From NCBI RefSeq assembly GCF_002803085.1, contig NZ_NNBJ01000016.1, forward strand, positions 56,479 to 120,478: 64,000 bases of DNA. The letters are read 5' to 3'. The stretch's first letter is position 1. The number at the start of each line of letters is the position of its first letter. The DNA is from Streptomyces sp. CB01201. GTDB lineage: Bacteria; Actinomycetota; Actinomycetes; Streptomycetales; Streptomycetaceae. Under the pieces are notes generated by a model. That model worked only from the letters and a program-made list of their open reading frames with translations. It did no database searches and was not told the origin of the DNA. Shown one piece after another: positions 44,164-52,799 of the stretch. The position numbers and the translations under genes are program-made.

Positions 44164-45618
44164 TCAGGAGGCCTTCGGGGCGCAGCGCATACCGATGTAG
44201 CAGCAGGGCGTGCCGTCCGGGAGCGTGGCGAACACGACCGGCATCCAGTCCGCGCTGTACGCGCCCGAGCCCGCCCCCGCGAACACCGTGTCCGTCACCG
44301 CCACCAGGTCCATCTCCAGCGGCGGCGAGAAGTCCTTCATTCCGCCGACGAACTCGTACACCAGGTGCGGCCGGCCGTCCTGCTGCTCGGAGACGGTGAT
44401 GCGGACGCCCTCGCGCTCGTACGTCCCGGTCAGCGGCGCGAAGTCCACCGCGACCGGCGCGGCGGGCGGCTCGAAGGGGGCGGGCATGCGGACGCCGGCC
44501 AGCTCGCCGAGCAGTTCGGTGAAGAGGTCCTCGTAGAGGCGGCGCGCGTCGCCCCCGTTGGTGAGCAGCACCAGGGCGAGGTCCGCGCTCGGCACCACCC
44601 GCAGGAAGCCGTACTGCCCGATCGACGCGCCGTCGTGGCCGAAGCCCTGGACGCCGTTCCAGTCGTACAGCGTCCAGCCGAGGCCCCAGCCGTCCGCGTG
44701 GACGGTCCATTTGTCGGGGGAGTCGATCTCGCGGTTCCGCATCGCCGCGACGCTGTCCGGCGTGAGCAGCCGGGTGCCGTCGGGGGCGGTGCCGCCCGCG
44801 AGGTGCATCCGTGCGAACCGGGCGACGTCCCCGGCGCTGGCGATGACCCGGCCGTACGGGCCCGCCGAACGCGGCATGAGGTCCCAGGCCGGGGCCGGCT
44901 CGGGGTCCTGGCCGTACTCGCCGAGGTGTCCCATCGCGGCCCGGAACCGGAGCGCCTCCTCGGGCAGCGTCATCGTCTCGGCCAGGCCGAGCGGGGTCAG
45001 CAGCAGGTCCTTGAGGGCCTGGTCCCACGTCGTGCCGTGCAGCACCTCCACGATCCGGCCCAGCACATTGAAGCCGAGGCTGCTGTACGAGCAGGCGCTG
45101 CCGGACGGACAGTCGAGCGCGACCCCCTTCGCGGCGTCGACGTATCGCTCGACGCAGTCGTCACCCCGGCCCGAGTCATAGGTGAAGTCGCAGGTCAGGC
45201 CGCTGGTGTGGGAGAGGAGCTGCCGGGGCGTGATGGTGCGGCTCGCCTCCTCGTCGGCGACCGTGAAGTCGGGCAGGACCTTGCGTACGGGCGCGTCCAG
45301 GTCCAGCCGGCCGGCGTCGGCCAGCCGCATGATCAGCGTCGCGGTGTACGTCTTGGCGAGCGAGCCGAGCTGGAAGACCGAGTCCGTGGTCGCCTCGACG
45401 CCGGTGCCGGTGTGCAGCACCCCGCTCGCCAGCTCGTGGATCGTGTCGTGGCTGAGCACGGCGAGGGTGGCGCCCGGCACGTGATGCGTCCGGCGCAGCG
45501 TGTCGAGCCGGGCCTGCCACCGGTCCAGGTCGAACCGCCTGCCGCTGGAGTCACCGGCCCCCCACGCGCCCCCGGCCCGCCAGTTCCCCTGCTCGTCCCA
45601 GCTCACGTTCTTCGCCAT
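44164..45618 (-). CDS. Serine hydrolase, beta-lactamase/esterase family (class C-like)
   Basis: 484 residues. The SxxK serine motif is GSLAKTY near residue 85; the YxS motif is CSYSSLG; and FGHDGASIG supplies the HxG box. No signal peptide is seen, so it is probably cytoplasmic. A C-terminal beta domain (TGTYEREGVRITVSEQQDG) of about 100 residues is common in Streptomyces esterase-type members. Resistance to beta-lactams cannot be inferred. The ATG at 45618 follows AAGGGGGAACG; an upstream frame to 45645 overlaps a direct repeat. It is convergent with era. Confidence 0.87.
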   Translation of the reverse strand: MAKNVSWDEQGNWRAGGAWGAGDSSGRRFDLDRWQARLDTLRRTHHVPGATLAVLSHDTIHELASGVLHTGTGVEATTDSVFQLGSLAKTYTATLIMRLADAGRLDLDAPVRKVLPDFTVADEEASRTITPRQLLSHTSGLTCDFTYDSGRGDDCVERYVDAAKGVALDCPSGSACSYSSLGFNVLGRIVEVLHGTTWDQALKDLLLTPLGLAETMTLPEEALRFRAAMGHLGEYGQDPEPAPAWDLMPRSAGPYGRVIASAGDVARFARMHLAGGTAPDGTRLLTPDSVAAMRNREIDSPDKWTVHADGWGLGWTLYDWNGVQGFGHDGASIGQYGFLRVVPSADLALVLLTNGGDARRLYEDLFTELLGELAGVRMPAPFEPPAAPVAVDFAPLTGTYEREGVRITVSEQQDGRPHLVYEFVGGMKDFSPPLEMDLVAVTDTVFAGAGSGAYSADWMPVVFATLPDGTPCCYIGMRCAPKAS

Positions 45619-45633
45619 CGCCCGTTCCCCCTT

Positions 45634-45667
45634 GATGCGTACCACTGACGGATGCGTACCACTGACG
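45634..45667. repeat. 17-bp perfect tandem direct repeat upstream of the serine hydrolase
   Basis: GATGCGTACCACTGACG occurs twice without a gap (45634-45650 and 45651-45667), 16 bases before the start of the minus-strand hydrolase gene and overlapping its likely promoter region. Spacing and position suit a regulator binding site. Confidence 0.8.
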
Positions 45668-45760
45668 CGTACAACGTTCTCTCGTTGCGCACACCGTACG
45701 CAGGGAGATCGCAGGAGTGCAAGGGCGCGCGCCTGCGTCCGCGTGCGGGCCCAATGGCCC

Positions 45761-46579
45761 TCAGGCGTCGGGGAGTTCGGCGATCAGGGCGGTGCCGGCC
45801 GGGCGGAAGCCGAGCGTGGCGTACATCCGCGCCACATCGGTGTCGCCCGCGGACAGGAACACCGTGGCCGCCCCGGCCGCCCGCGCGTCGGCGATCAGCG
45901 CGGCGGTGACCGCACGCCCAAGTCCCCTGCGCCGCGCGGAAGGCAGGGTGCCCACCCCCACGATCTCGGTGACCGCGCCCACCGGGTTGTGCATCCCGGA
46001 GCAGAGCGGAAGCCCGTCCTCGAAGGCGGCCGCGACGGCGGAGCGCCCCGCGCGGATGCGTTCGGCGACCTGGTCGGCGCGGCCGTCACCGGCGCGGGCG
46101 ATGATCTCGGCGGCCAGTTCGTCCGGGCCCGCGGCCCCAACTGCCGTACCGGGGGCGGAGAATGCGAGATGCGGCACGACGAGCGCGGCGTGCAGCAGCG
46201 GGTCGGCCGCGTCGAGCACCCGGACCAGGGGGTGCGGATCGGCGGCGGGCGCATCGGGGTCGAGCACCATCAGGGGGTGCTCGTGCACGACGAGGCCCGA
46301 CGTCTCGACCGCCGCCCGCAGCCCCGGGCTCACCTCGGCCACCCACTCGAACGCCTCGGGCGCCCCGAGTGCCCGCTGGCGGGCCCGCACCGCGTCCACG
46401 TCGGCGGCCGTGACCGGCCCCCCTTGGCCGAGCGCGGGCCGGGCGTAGAACGGCCACCCCGCACCCTCGCGCACGAACAGGGTCAGCGGCCCGAAGTCCT
46501 CGGCACGCGCCGAACCGCGGGGTGCCGCGTCGTAGTAGTGCTCAAGACCGTCCAGGGTGGCGCGCGGCGGGATGCTCAT
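45761..46579 (-). CDS. GNAT-family acetyltransferase
   Basis: 272 residues. The C-terminal half has acetyl-CoA-binding motif A (GVGTLPSARRRGLGRAVTAALI) followed by TVFLSAGDTDVARMYATLGFRPAG. The N-terminal half looks like a degenerate second GNAT-type fold (PFYARPALGQGGPVTAADVDAV). The acceptor substrate is unknown. Start ATG 46579 is chosen over TTG 46591. It reads toward the hydrolase, with a gap of about 140 bases between its stop and that start; the two need not be one unit. Confidence 0.85.
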   Translation of the reverse strand: MSIPPRATLDGLEHYYDAAPRGSARAEDFGPLTLFVREGAGWPFYARPALGQGGPVTAADVDAVRARQRALGAPEAFEWVAEVSPGLRAAVETSGLVVHEHPLMVLDPDAPAADPHPLVRVLDAADPLLHAALVVPHLAFSAPGTAVGAAGPDELAAEIIARAGDGRADQVAERIRAGRSAVAAAFEDGLPLCSGMHNPVGAVTEIVGVGTLPSARRRGLGRAVTAALIADARAAGAATVFLSAGDTDVARMYATLGFRPAGTALIAELPDA

Positions 46580-46630
46580 GGTGCGATCCAAGCAGGGCCG
46601 CGCCCCGCCCGCACGTGCCTTTCCCGGCGC

Positions 46631-46897
46631 CTACGCCCCCTCCTTCAACACCCTTGAAATAAGCTCGCGCTGAGCCTCCGTCAGGTTCGGGTCGGCGCAG
46701 TGGACGGGCCGGCCGTCCACGGTGATCGTGTAGTGGAAGCCGTCCGGCACGCCGAGGGGCGGTTCGGCGTGCCCCTCGTCGAGCGCCGCCTTCACCAGGG
46801 CGTGCCACTCGGCGGCATCGGGCCGGCCCGCGGTGTCGATCCCGGCCCGGCGCTCGATGCCGGCGAACCCTCCTGAGCGGGAAACCTCAATACGCAT
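46631..46897 (-). CDS. Emfourin-type inhibitor of M4 metalloprotease
   Basis: 88 residues. It begins MRIEVSRSGGFAGIERRAGID and contains HYTITVDGRPVHCADPNLTEAQRELISRVL, which is the protealysin inhibitor (emfourin) pattern: a small beta-rich protein with a C-terminal helix. Emfourin blocks protealysin-like proteases encoded beside it. Here the protease is encoded 45 bases downstream on the other side of the stop, on the same strand, with the protease gene ending at 46943. Gene order is protease then inhibitor in transcription direction. Confidence 0.85.
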   Translation of the reverse strand: MRIEVSRSGGFAGIERRAGIDTAGRPDAAEWHALVKAALDEGHAEPPLGVPDGFHYTITVDGRPVHCADPNLTEAQRELISRVLKEGA

Positions 46898-46942
46898 GGC
46901 CTCTGTCTAGCAGCCCCCGTCCGATACGTCAGCGCCTACGTC

Positions 46943-48037
46943 TCAGGCGGCCGGAACACCCACCTGCGCCCACGCCTTCAGGACGGCCTGGGTCTCGGCG
47001 CCGTCGAGGCCGTAGCGGTCCCTGGCCGCGGCCACCGTCAGCCCGGCGAAGTCCTTGAACGTCGCCTGACTGCCGAGGCGGCCACCGGTGAGCACGTCGT
47101 ACCAGATCTGCCCGGCCCGCTCCCAGGCCTTGCCGCCGAGCGCGTCGGCGACCAGGTAGAAGGCGTGGTTGGGGATGCCGGAGTTGATGTGCACACCGCC
47201 GTTGTCGCGCCCCGTCGTGACGTACTGGTCCATCGTGGCGGGCTGCGGGTCCTTGCCGAGCACGGCGTCGTCGTAGGCCGTGCCGGGCGCCTTCATCGAG
47301 CGCAGCGCGTCCCCGTGCACGCCCGGCGCCAGCAGGCCCGCGCCGATCAGCCAGTCCGCCCGGTCGGCGTCCTGGTCGAGGGCGTACTGCTTGACGAGGG
47401 AGCCGAAGACGTCCGACATCGACTCGTTCAGGGCGCCCGGCTGGCCGAAGTAGGTCAGGTTCGCGGAGTGCTGGGTGACGCCGTGCGTGAGCTCGTGGCC
47501 GATGACGTCCACGGGCAGCGTGAAGTCCAGGAAGATCTGGCCGTCACCGTCGCCGAACACCATCTGGGTGCCGTTCCAGAAGGCGTTGTTGTAGCTGTTG
47601 TCGAAGTGGACCGTCGCATCGAGCGGCATGCCGCTGCCGTCGATCGAGTGCCGCCGGTAAGCCTGGAGGTACAGCTCGAAGGTCGCGCCGAGCCCCGCGT
47701 AGGCGCGGTTCACGGTCGCGTCCTGGACCGGCGCCTCTCCCTCGCCGCGCACCTTGCGGCCGGGCAGCGTGGTGGAGTGCCGGGCGTCGTACACGGTGCG
47801 CTGCGGCTGGTCGGCGGCCGCGCCCGCGGGTGGGACGGCCGGCTCGGCGCCGAGGACGGTGGTCAGCCGGCGTTCGGTGCGCTGCGCGGCATCCGCGACG
47901 AAGGTCCGTCGGGCGATCCGGGCGAGCGCGGGGTCCTCGGCCTCGATGAGCCGGTCGAAGACATGGGGCGGGACGATGGTGCAGAAGACCGGGTTGGTGG
48001 TGGTGGCGTCCATGGCCGAAATGTGGCACTGGGTCAT
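46943..48037 (-). CDS. Protealysin-like M4 metalloprotease
   Basis: 364 residues. The catalytic zinc motif HELTH is near residue 181, the third ligand in NESMSDVFGSLV, and the acid/base His region GGVHINSGIPNHAFYLVA. There is no signal peptide. The short N-terminal propeptide contains CTIVPPHVFDRLIE, typical of protealysin-like proteases, which mature by removal of such a short precursor. Activity would be cytoplasmic or released by non-classical export. Starts at 48061, 48037 and 48013 are in frame and none has a clear ribosome site; 48037 is given. The emfourin gene follows immediately. Confidence 0.85.
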   Translation of the reverse strand: MTQCHISAMDATTTNPVFCTIVPPHVFDRLIEAEDPALARIARRTFVADAAQRTERRLTTVLGAEPAVPPAGAAADQPQRTVYDARHSTTLPGRKVRGEGEAPVQDATVNRAYAGLGATFELYLQAYRRHSIDGSGMPLDATVHFDNSYNNAFWNGTQMVFGDGDGQIFLDFTLPVDVIGHELTHGVTQHSANLTYFGQPGALNESMSDVFGSLVKQYALDQDADRADWLIGAGLLAPGVHGDALRSMKAPGTAYDDAVLGKDPQPATMDQYVTTGRDNGGVHINSGIPNHAFYLVADALGGKAWERAGQIWYDVLTGGRLGSQATFKDFAGLTVAAARDRYGLDGAETQAVLKAWAQVGVPAA

Positions 48038-48175
48038 GGAGCTGTCACTAGTCGCCACCATGATTGTGCGGCGTGCTTTCCCTACGACCGTTCCCGGCCA
48101 CCACTGGTGCTCGTCAGAGACGAGGCATACGTCACTTTTCGTCCGGGTATGCCGGGGCGTCCCGCATACTGATAC

Positions 48176-48198
48176 GGGTCCGGCGCTCATCCGGACCC
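48176..48198. promoter_or_regulatory. Perfect inverted repeat between the protease and leuA
   Basis: GGGTCCGG-N7-CCGGACCC, with 8-bp arms, lies in the divergent gap and just upstream of the putative leuA -10 box at 48204. It is a candidate operator for leuA or the protease operon. Confidence 0.5.
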
Positions 48199-48203
48199 TC
48201 GGC

Positions 48204-48209
48204 TAGGCT
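48204..48209 (+). promoter_or_regulatory. Putative -10 box of leuA leader transcript
   Basis: TAGGCT lies nine bases before the leader-peptide ATG at 48218. If transcription starts at the usual distance, the leader peptide would be nearly leaderless. No convincing -35 was seen. Confidence 0.45.
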
Positions 48210-48217
48210 GCGGCATC

Positions 48218-48265
48218 ATGCGTATCGGGCTGCTTCTTCTTAGCTGCCGCGGCGAGGGCCTGTAG
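48218..48265 (+). CDS. leuA leader peptide (leucine-rich)
   Basis: 15 codons reading MRIGLLLLSCRGEGL, with four consecutive Leu codons (CTG CTT CTT CTT) and a fifth near the end, followed by TAG. It sits 85 bases upstream of leuA. CTT is rare in Streptomyces, so three in a row make translation of the peptide sensitive to leucine charging. A role in attenuation of leuA is the natural reading; comparative work on actinobacteria has proposed such leaders. Possible pairing partners GGCCGA (from 48272) and TCGGCC (about 48314) lie between the peptide and leuA. Confidence 0.85.
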   Translation: MRIGLLLLSCRGEGL

Positions 48266-48349
48266 TCGTAGGCCGACCCCCTCCCCGCGGGATCTGGTGT
48301 TGCGCTCGACAGTCGGCCGTCCCTCTCACCGCCCGAGGAGCCGCACGCC

Positions 48350-50116
48350 ATGTCTCAGCCCGTTGGCCGCCCCACCCCCGTCACCAACGCCACCCGGATG
48401 CAGAAGCCGTCCGGGATGCCGGTCCACAAGTACGGCCAGTACGACGCCGTGGACATCCCCGACCGCACCTGGCCCGACGGCCGCATCACCCAGGCCCCCC
48501 GCTGGCTGTCGACCGACCTGCGCGACGGCAACCAGGCGCTGATCGACCCGATGAGCCCGGCCCGCAAGCGCGAGATGTTCGACCTGCTGGTGCGCATGGG
48601 CTACAAGGAGATCGAGGTCGGCTTCCCCTCCTCCGGCGAGACCGACTTCAACTTCGTACGGTCCATCATCGAAGAGGGCGCGATCCCCGAGGACGTGACG
48701 ATCTCCGTCCTGACCCAGGCCCGCGAAGAGCTGATCGAGCGCACCGTGGAGTCCCTGCGCGGCGCCCACCGCGCCACCGTCCACCTGTACAACGCGACCG
48801 CCCCCACCTTCCGCCGGGTCGTCTTCCGCGGCACCAAGGAGCAGGTCAAGCAGATCGCCGTGGACGGCACGCGGCTGGTCATGGAGTACGCGGACAAGAT
48901 CCTGGGCGACGAGACGATCTTCGGCTACCAGTACTCGCCGGAGATCTTCACCGACACCGAGCTGGACTTCGCGCTGGAGGTCTGCGAGGCGGTATGTGAC
49001 GTCTGGCAGCCCGAGGAGGGCCGCGAGATCATCCTCAACCTGCCCGCCACGGTGGAGCGTTCGACCCCGTCCACGCACGCGGACCGCTTCGAGTGGATGA
49101 GCCGCAACCTGACCCGGCGCGAGCACGTGTGCCTGTCCGTGCACCCCCACAACGACCGCGGCACCGCGGTCGCCGCGGCCGAGCTGGCGATCATGGCCGG
49201 TGCGGACCGCATCGAGGGCTGCCTGTTCGGCCAGGGCGAGCGCACCGGCAACGTCGACCTGGTGACCCTGGGCATGAACCTGTTCAGCCAGGGCGTCGAC
49301 CCGCAGATCGACTTCTCCCAGATCGACGAGATCCGCCGCACCTCCGAGTACTGCAACCAGATGGAGGTCCACCCGCGCCACCCCTACGCGGGCGACCTGG
49401 TCTACACCGCCTTCTCCGGCTCCCACCAGGACGCCATCAAGAAGGGCTTCGACGCGATGGAGGCGGACGCGGCCGCCCAGGGCAAGACCGTGGACGACAT
49501 CGAGTGGGCGGTCCCGTACCTGCCCATCGACCCCAAGGACGTCGGCCGCTCCTACGAGGCCGTCATCCGCGTCAACTCCCAGTCCGGCAAGGGCGGTATC
49601 GCCTACGTCCTGAAGAACGACCACAAGCTGGACCTGCCGCGCCGCATGCAGATCGAGTTCTCGAAGATCATCCAGCAGAAGACGGACGCGGAGGGCGGCG
49701 AGGTCACCCCCGCCGCGATCTGGTCGGTCTTCCAGGACGAGTACCTGCCCAACCCCGAGAACGCCGCCGCTCGTTGGGGCCGCATCCAGCTGCGCTCCGG
49801 CCAGACGACGACGGACAAGGACGGCCGCGACACCCTGACCGTCGAGGCGGTCGTCGACGGCACGGACACGGTCCTGACCGGCACCGGCAACGGCCCGATC
49901 TCCGCCTTCTTCGAGGCGCTGGCCGCGACGGGCGTGGACGCGCGGCTGCTGGACTACCAGGAGCACACGATGAGCGAGGGCGCCTCCGCGCAGGCCGCGT
50001 CCTACATCGAGTGCGCCATCGACGGCGTCGTGCTGTGGGGCATCGGCATCGACGCCAACACGACGCGGGCGTCCCTGAAGGCGGTCGTCTCCGCGGTCAA
50101 CCGCGCAGCCCGCTGA
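48350..50116 (+). CDS. leuA: 2-isopropylmalate synthase
   Basis: 588 residues. The long LeuA type: catalytic STDLRDGNQALIDPM near residue 56, metal-binding HPHNDRGTAVAAAELA, GQGERTGNVDLVT, and the C-terminal regulatory domain (ARWGRIQLRSGQTT... GNGPISAFFEALA), where leucine binds for feedback inhibition. The reaction joins acetyl-CoA and 2-oxoisovalerate, the first step of leucine synthesis. The ATG at 48350 follows GAGGAG. Control is likely by the upstream leader peptide plus allostery. A perfect terminator follows at 50177. Confidence 0.97.
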   Translation: MSQPVGRPTPVTNATRMQKPSGMPVHKYGQYDAVDIPDRTWPDGRITQAPRWLSTDLRDGNQALIDPMSPARKREMFDLLVRMGYKEIEVGFPSSGETDFNFVRSIIEEGAIPEDVTISVLTQAREELIERTVESLRGAHRATVHLYNATAPTFRRVVFRGTKEQVKQIAVDGTRLVMEYADKILGDETIFGYQYSPEIFTDTELDFALEVCEAVCDVWQPEEGREIILNLPATVERSTPSTHADRFEWMSRNLTRREHVCLSVHPHNDRGTAVAAAELAIMAGADRIEGCLFGQGERTGNVDLVTLGMNLFSQGVDPQIDFSQIDEIRRTSEYCNQMEVHPRHPYAGDLVYTAFSGSHQDAIKKGFDAMEADAAAQGKTVDDIEWAVPYLPIDPKDVGRSYEAVIRVNSQSGKGGIAYVLKNDHKLDLPRRMQIEFSKIIQQKTDAEGGEVTPAAIWSVFQDEYLPNPENAAARWGRIQLRSGQTTTDKDGRDTLTVEAVVDGTDTVLTGTGNGPISAFFEALAATGVDARLLDYQEHTMSEGASAQAASYIECAIDGVVLWGIGIDANTTRASLKAVVSAVNRAAR

Positions 50117-50176
50117 CCCGTCGCGTCGCCGGGCCCCGCGGGTGAACTGCGGTGCCCGCCAAGGCCGTTGCCATCC

Positions 50177-50219
50177 CCGGGCCGCCGCCCCCGCCCTCAG
50201 GGCAGGGGCGGCGGCCCGG
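50177..50219. terminator. Terminator shared by leuA and the convergent MFS gene
   Basis: A 15-bp perfect stem (CCGGGCCGCCGCCCC and its complement), with an internal small hairpin in the loop, lies 60 bases after leuA and six bases from the end of the minus-strand MFS gene. It should work in both directions. Confidence 0.85.
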
Positions 50220-50224
50220 TTGCT

Positions 50225-51706
50225 TCAGTCGTTCCGCCCGGCGGCCCGCCTGGGCAGGCAGAACATCAGGCCCCACATCAGGGCGAGGATCCCGCCGACC
50301 CACCACAGCACCCCGGTGAACGCGTCCCGGTTGACCCCGCCGTCAGGTGAGCCGCCGGTGACCGCGAAGAACACGACGGCGGTCAGCGCGGTCCCCAGAG
50401 CGATGCCCAAGTGCATCGCCGTGTTGAAGAGGCCCGAGGCCGAACCCGCGTCCTCGTGCGGGACGTCGGCGAGCGCCATGTCGGCGAGCGGGCCGCCGAC
50501 CATGCCGAGGCCGAAGCCGATCAGCACCACCGGGCCGGTCATCGCGAGCAGGTCCAAGTCGGCCTGACGGCTGCCGATCTGGACTCCGTACGCGCCCATC
50601 GAGGCGAGCGCGATCAGGGCTCCGGCCTGGGGCAGCCGGCGGGCGAAGCGCCCGGCGCTCCTCGCCGCGATCGTCGCACCGGCCAGTTCTCCCAGGGAGA
50701 GCAGCACGAAGGCCAGGGCCGCGTGGAAGGGGCTCATGCCCAGACCGCGCTGGAGGTAGAGGGTCCAGGTCATGAAGAACAGGCCGCACAGCAGGCCGAG
50801 CGTCAACTGCGCGGACAGCCCGCCGGAGAACTGCCTGCCCCGGAACACGGACAGCGCCACCAGCGGGGCACGGTTCTGCTTGCGGCGCTGGTGGCTCAGG
50901 AAGACACCGAGGACGAGGAAGCCGGCGCCGAGCATGGCGAAGCACCACAGCGGCCAGTGGTGGGTGTGGCCCTCGGTGAGCGGGAAGAGGACGAGGACGA
51001 TGGCCGCCGCGGACAGCAGCACACCGGTGAGATCCAGCCGGTCGGCCCTCTCCACGGTCGACTCGGGGATCACCCTGCGTCCCAGGAGGATCACGGCGAC
51101 GCCGACGGGCACATTGATCAGGAAGATCGGCCGCCACGACAGCCCGAACAGATCGGCCTCGGTGAGCAGACCTCCCAGAACCGGTCCCAGAACGTTCGCC
51201 AGCGAGAGGACGGCCCCGTAGAGGCCGAAGGCCCTGCTCCGGTTCTCGCCGTCGAAGGTGACGTGGAGAGTGGCCAGGACCTGCGGGATCATCAGCGCCA
51301 CGCCGACGCCCTGGAGCACCCGGGCGCCGATCAGCACCCCCGGGCCGGTGGCGAGACCGCACAGCAGCGAGGCCGTGATGAACACGGCGGTGCCCATGAG
51401 CAGGATCCTGCGCCGGCCGTGGAGGTCGCCTAGACGCCCCCCGGTGATCAGTCCGACGGCGACCGTCAGCGAGTAGCCGGCGGTCAGCCACTGCACGGCC
51501 GCCGGACCGGCGCCGGTCGACGACTGGATCGCGGGCAGGGCGGTGAGGACGACCGACTGGTCGAGGATGTCCATGAGTTCGGCGACCAGGAGCACCACGA
51601 GGGCGATCCGGGCGGCCAGGGCCGTCCTGGGCGGTGGGCCCGATGGAGTGCGGGACGGGTTGTCGGTGATGTGCTGCGGCTCGTTGCCGAGCGCGTGGGA
51701 AGACAC
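50225..51706 (-). CDS. MFS efflux transporter (DHA2 type)
   Basis: 493 residues with about fourteen helices, first AARIALVVLLVAELMDILDQSVVLTALPAI, and the motif GRLGDLHGRRRIL. The family exports drugs or similar small molecules by proton exchange. The GTG at 51706 follows AGGAG eight bases upstream; an open frame continues to 51967 through a low-complexity (ATCGAC)n stretch, read as MSMSMSMS, which is not credible protein. No adjacent regulator is visible. The upstream DNA (51707-52799) is the longest region after A4 without a gene and contains repeat copy A6. Confidence 0.88.
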   Translation of the reverse strand: MSSHALGNEPQHITDNPSRTPSGPPPRTALAARIALVVLLVAELMDILDQSVVLTALPAIQSSTGAGPAAVQWLTAGYSLTVAVGLITGGRLGDLHGRRRILLMGTAVFITASLLCGLATGPGVLIGARVLQGVGVALMIPQVLATLHVTFDGENRSRAFGLYGAVLSLANVLGPVLGGLLTEADLFGLSWRPIFLINVPVGVAVILLGRRVIPESTVERADRLDLTGVLLSAAAIVLVLFPLTEGHTHHWPLWCFAMLGAGFLVLGVFLSHQRRKQNRAPLVALSVFRGRQFSGGLSAQLTLGLLCGLFFMTWTLYLQRGLGMSPFHAALAFVLLSLGELAGATIAARSAGRFARRLPQAGALIALASMGAYGVQIGSRQADLDLLAMTGPVVLIGFGLGMVGGPLADMALADVPHEDAGSASGLFNTAMHLGIALGTALTAVVFFAVTGGSPDGGVNRDAFTGVLWWVGGILALMWGLMFCLPRRAAGRND

Positions 51707-51764
51707 GCGGGGGACTCCTGCTCCCTGGGGACCGGGAAGCCAGTCCTGCCCTCGCCGCGCAGGG

Positions 51765-51792
51765 ATCGACATCGACATCGACATCGACATCG
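51765..51792. repeat. Hexamer tandem repeat (ATCGAC)x4+
   Basis: Four full ATCGAC units and a partial one lie about 60 bases upstream of the MFS gene start. It is noncoding in my reading. Confidence 0.85.
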
Positions 51793-52799
51793 GAACCACA
51801 TCAGACCCGGAGCAGCGGACGGCAGAGCTGCACCCGGCGAACAACGGTGATGGGCGACGCAACTCAAGCCAATGCGGGTCCGCCCCCGGACACGTGCGCA
51901 TGCTGGGCACGTGGGGGCTGCGGACCGCTACCGGGCCTGGGGGATAAAAACACCTCGAAGTCGCCACAGATGGAACAGGGGGCCGTGCGTGGTGCGGCTG
52001 CCGGTGCTGTCCCGAGCCGCGCCGTCTTCACGGTACGTCACCCCCGGCGAGGGCCGCACATGATTACCCGCCGTGCGGCGCGGGCCCGTGCGGGGCCGCT
52101 CGCGCAGTTCCCCGCGCCCCTACACCCGTCTCGGTCTGCGGACCGTGGTCGCTTTTCGCGCAGTTCCTCGCGCCCCTGGACCCGTTTGCGTCCGCGGGCC
52201 GTGCGGGGCTGGTCGCGCAGTTCCCCGCGCCCCCAAAACCCGTTCTCGTCCGCGGGCCGTGGGGGGCTGGTCGCGCAGTTCCCCGCGCCCCTTGAAACCC
52301 GTCTTCGGCTGCGGACCGTGATCGCTTTTGGCGCAGTTCCTCGCGCCCCTTGAAACCCGTCTTCGGCTCCGGACCGTGGTCGCTTCTCGCGCAGTTCCTC
52401 GCGCCCCTGAAGGCTCGGTGCTGGCCAGTGCAGGCATCTTCAGCCCGTCCGGCGTTTGAGGACGAGCGCCGTTCAGGCGCGAACGGGGGTGCAGGGGGCG
52501 GAGCCCCCGCAGGGGTCTGGGGCGCAGCCCCAGGGCTCAGCCGGTTCAACCCGCCGCACGGGCGGGTGGGTGGGCGAACCCCCGGGGTCTGGGGCGGAGC
52601 CCCAGGGGCCGGGCCCCTCCAACCCCGAGCAACGGGCGGGAGGGTGGGCAAGCATCCCCGGGGTCTGGGGCGGAGCCCCAGGGGGCCGGATTTCGCCAGG
52701 CGGGGCACCTACTCCTCCCGGGGTGCTGACGCCACCGCGTCGATGTGGCTAACATCACGTCAACGCGGCAACGTTGCCGGAGCGTTACGGAGGTGCGCG
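51793..52799 (+). repeat. Intergenic region with modular repeat copy A6 (6 cores + tail)
   Basis: From 51793 to about 52090 I see nothing but unique noncoding sequence. Six cores then start at 52101, 52157, 52214, 52272, 52330 and 52388 (period 56-58). They are followed by GGCTCGGTGCTGG, GTTTGAGGACGAGCGCC with overlapping hairpins at 52466-52486, and three G-rich hairpins of GGGGCGGAGCCCC type to about 52690. Confidence 0.88.
52766..52779. promoter_or_regulatory. Palindrome upstream of the TerB-like gene
   Basis: CGGCAACGTTGCCG is a perfect 14-base palindrome located 20 bases before the TerB-like start and just before its GGAGG site. It is a possible operator. Confidence 0.5.

Noticed and set aside
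44164..45618. Beta-lactam resistance gene
   Set aside because: The motifs fit a serine-hydrolase/esterase family broadly; no signal peptide and no evidence for activity on antibiotics.
48218..48350. T-box or riboswitch before leuA
   Set aside because: No T-box sequence or long structured leader is seen; the short Leu-rich peptide explains the region better.
52350..52799. Extended N-terminus of the TerB-like gene
   Set aside because: The upstream part translates repeat A6; the GTG at 52800 has a good ribosome site.
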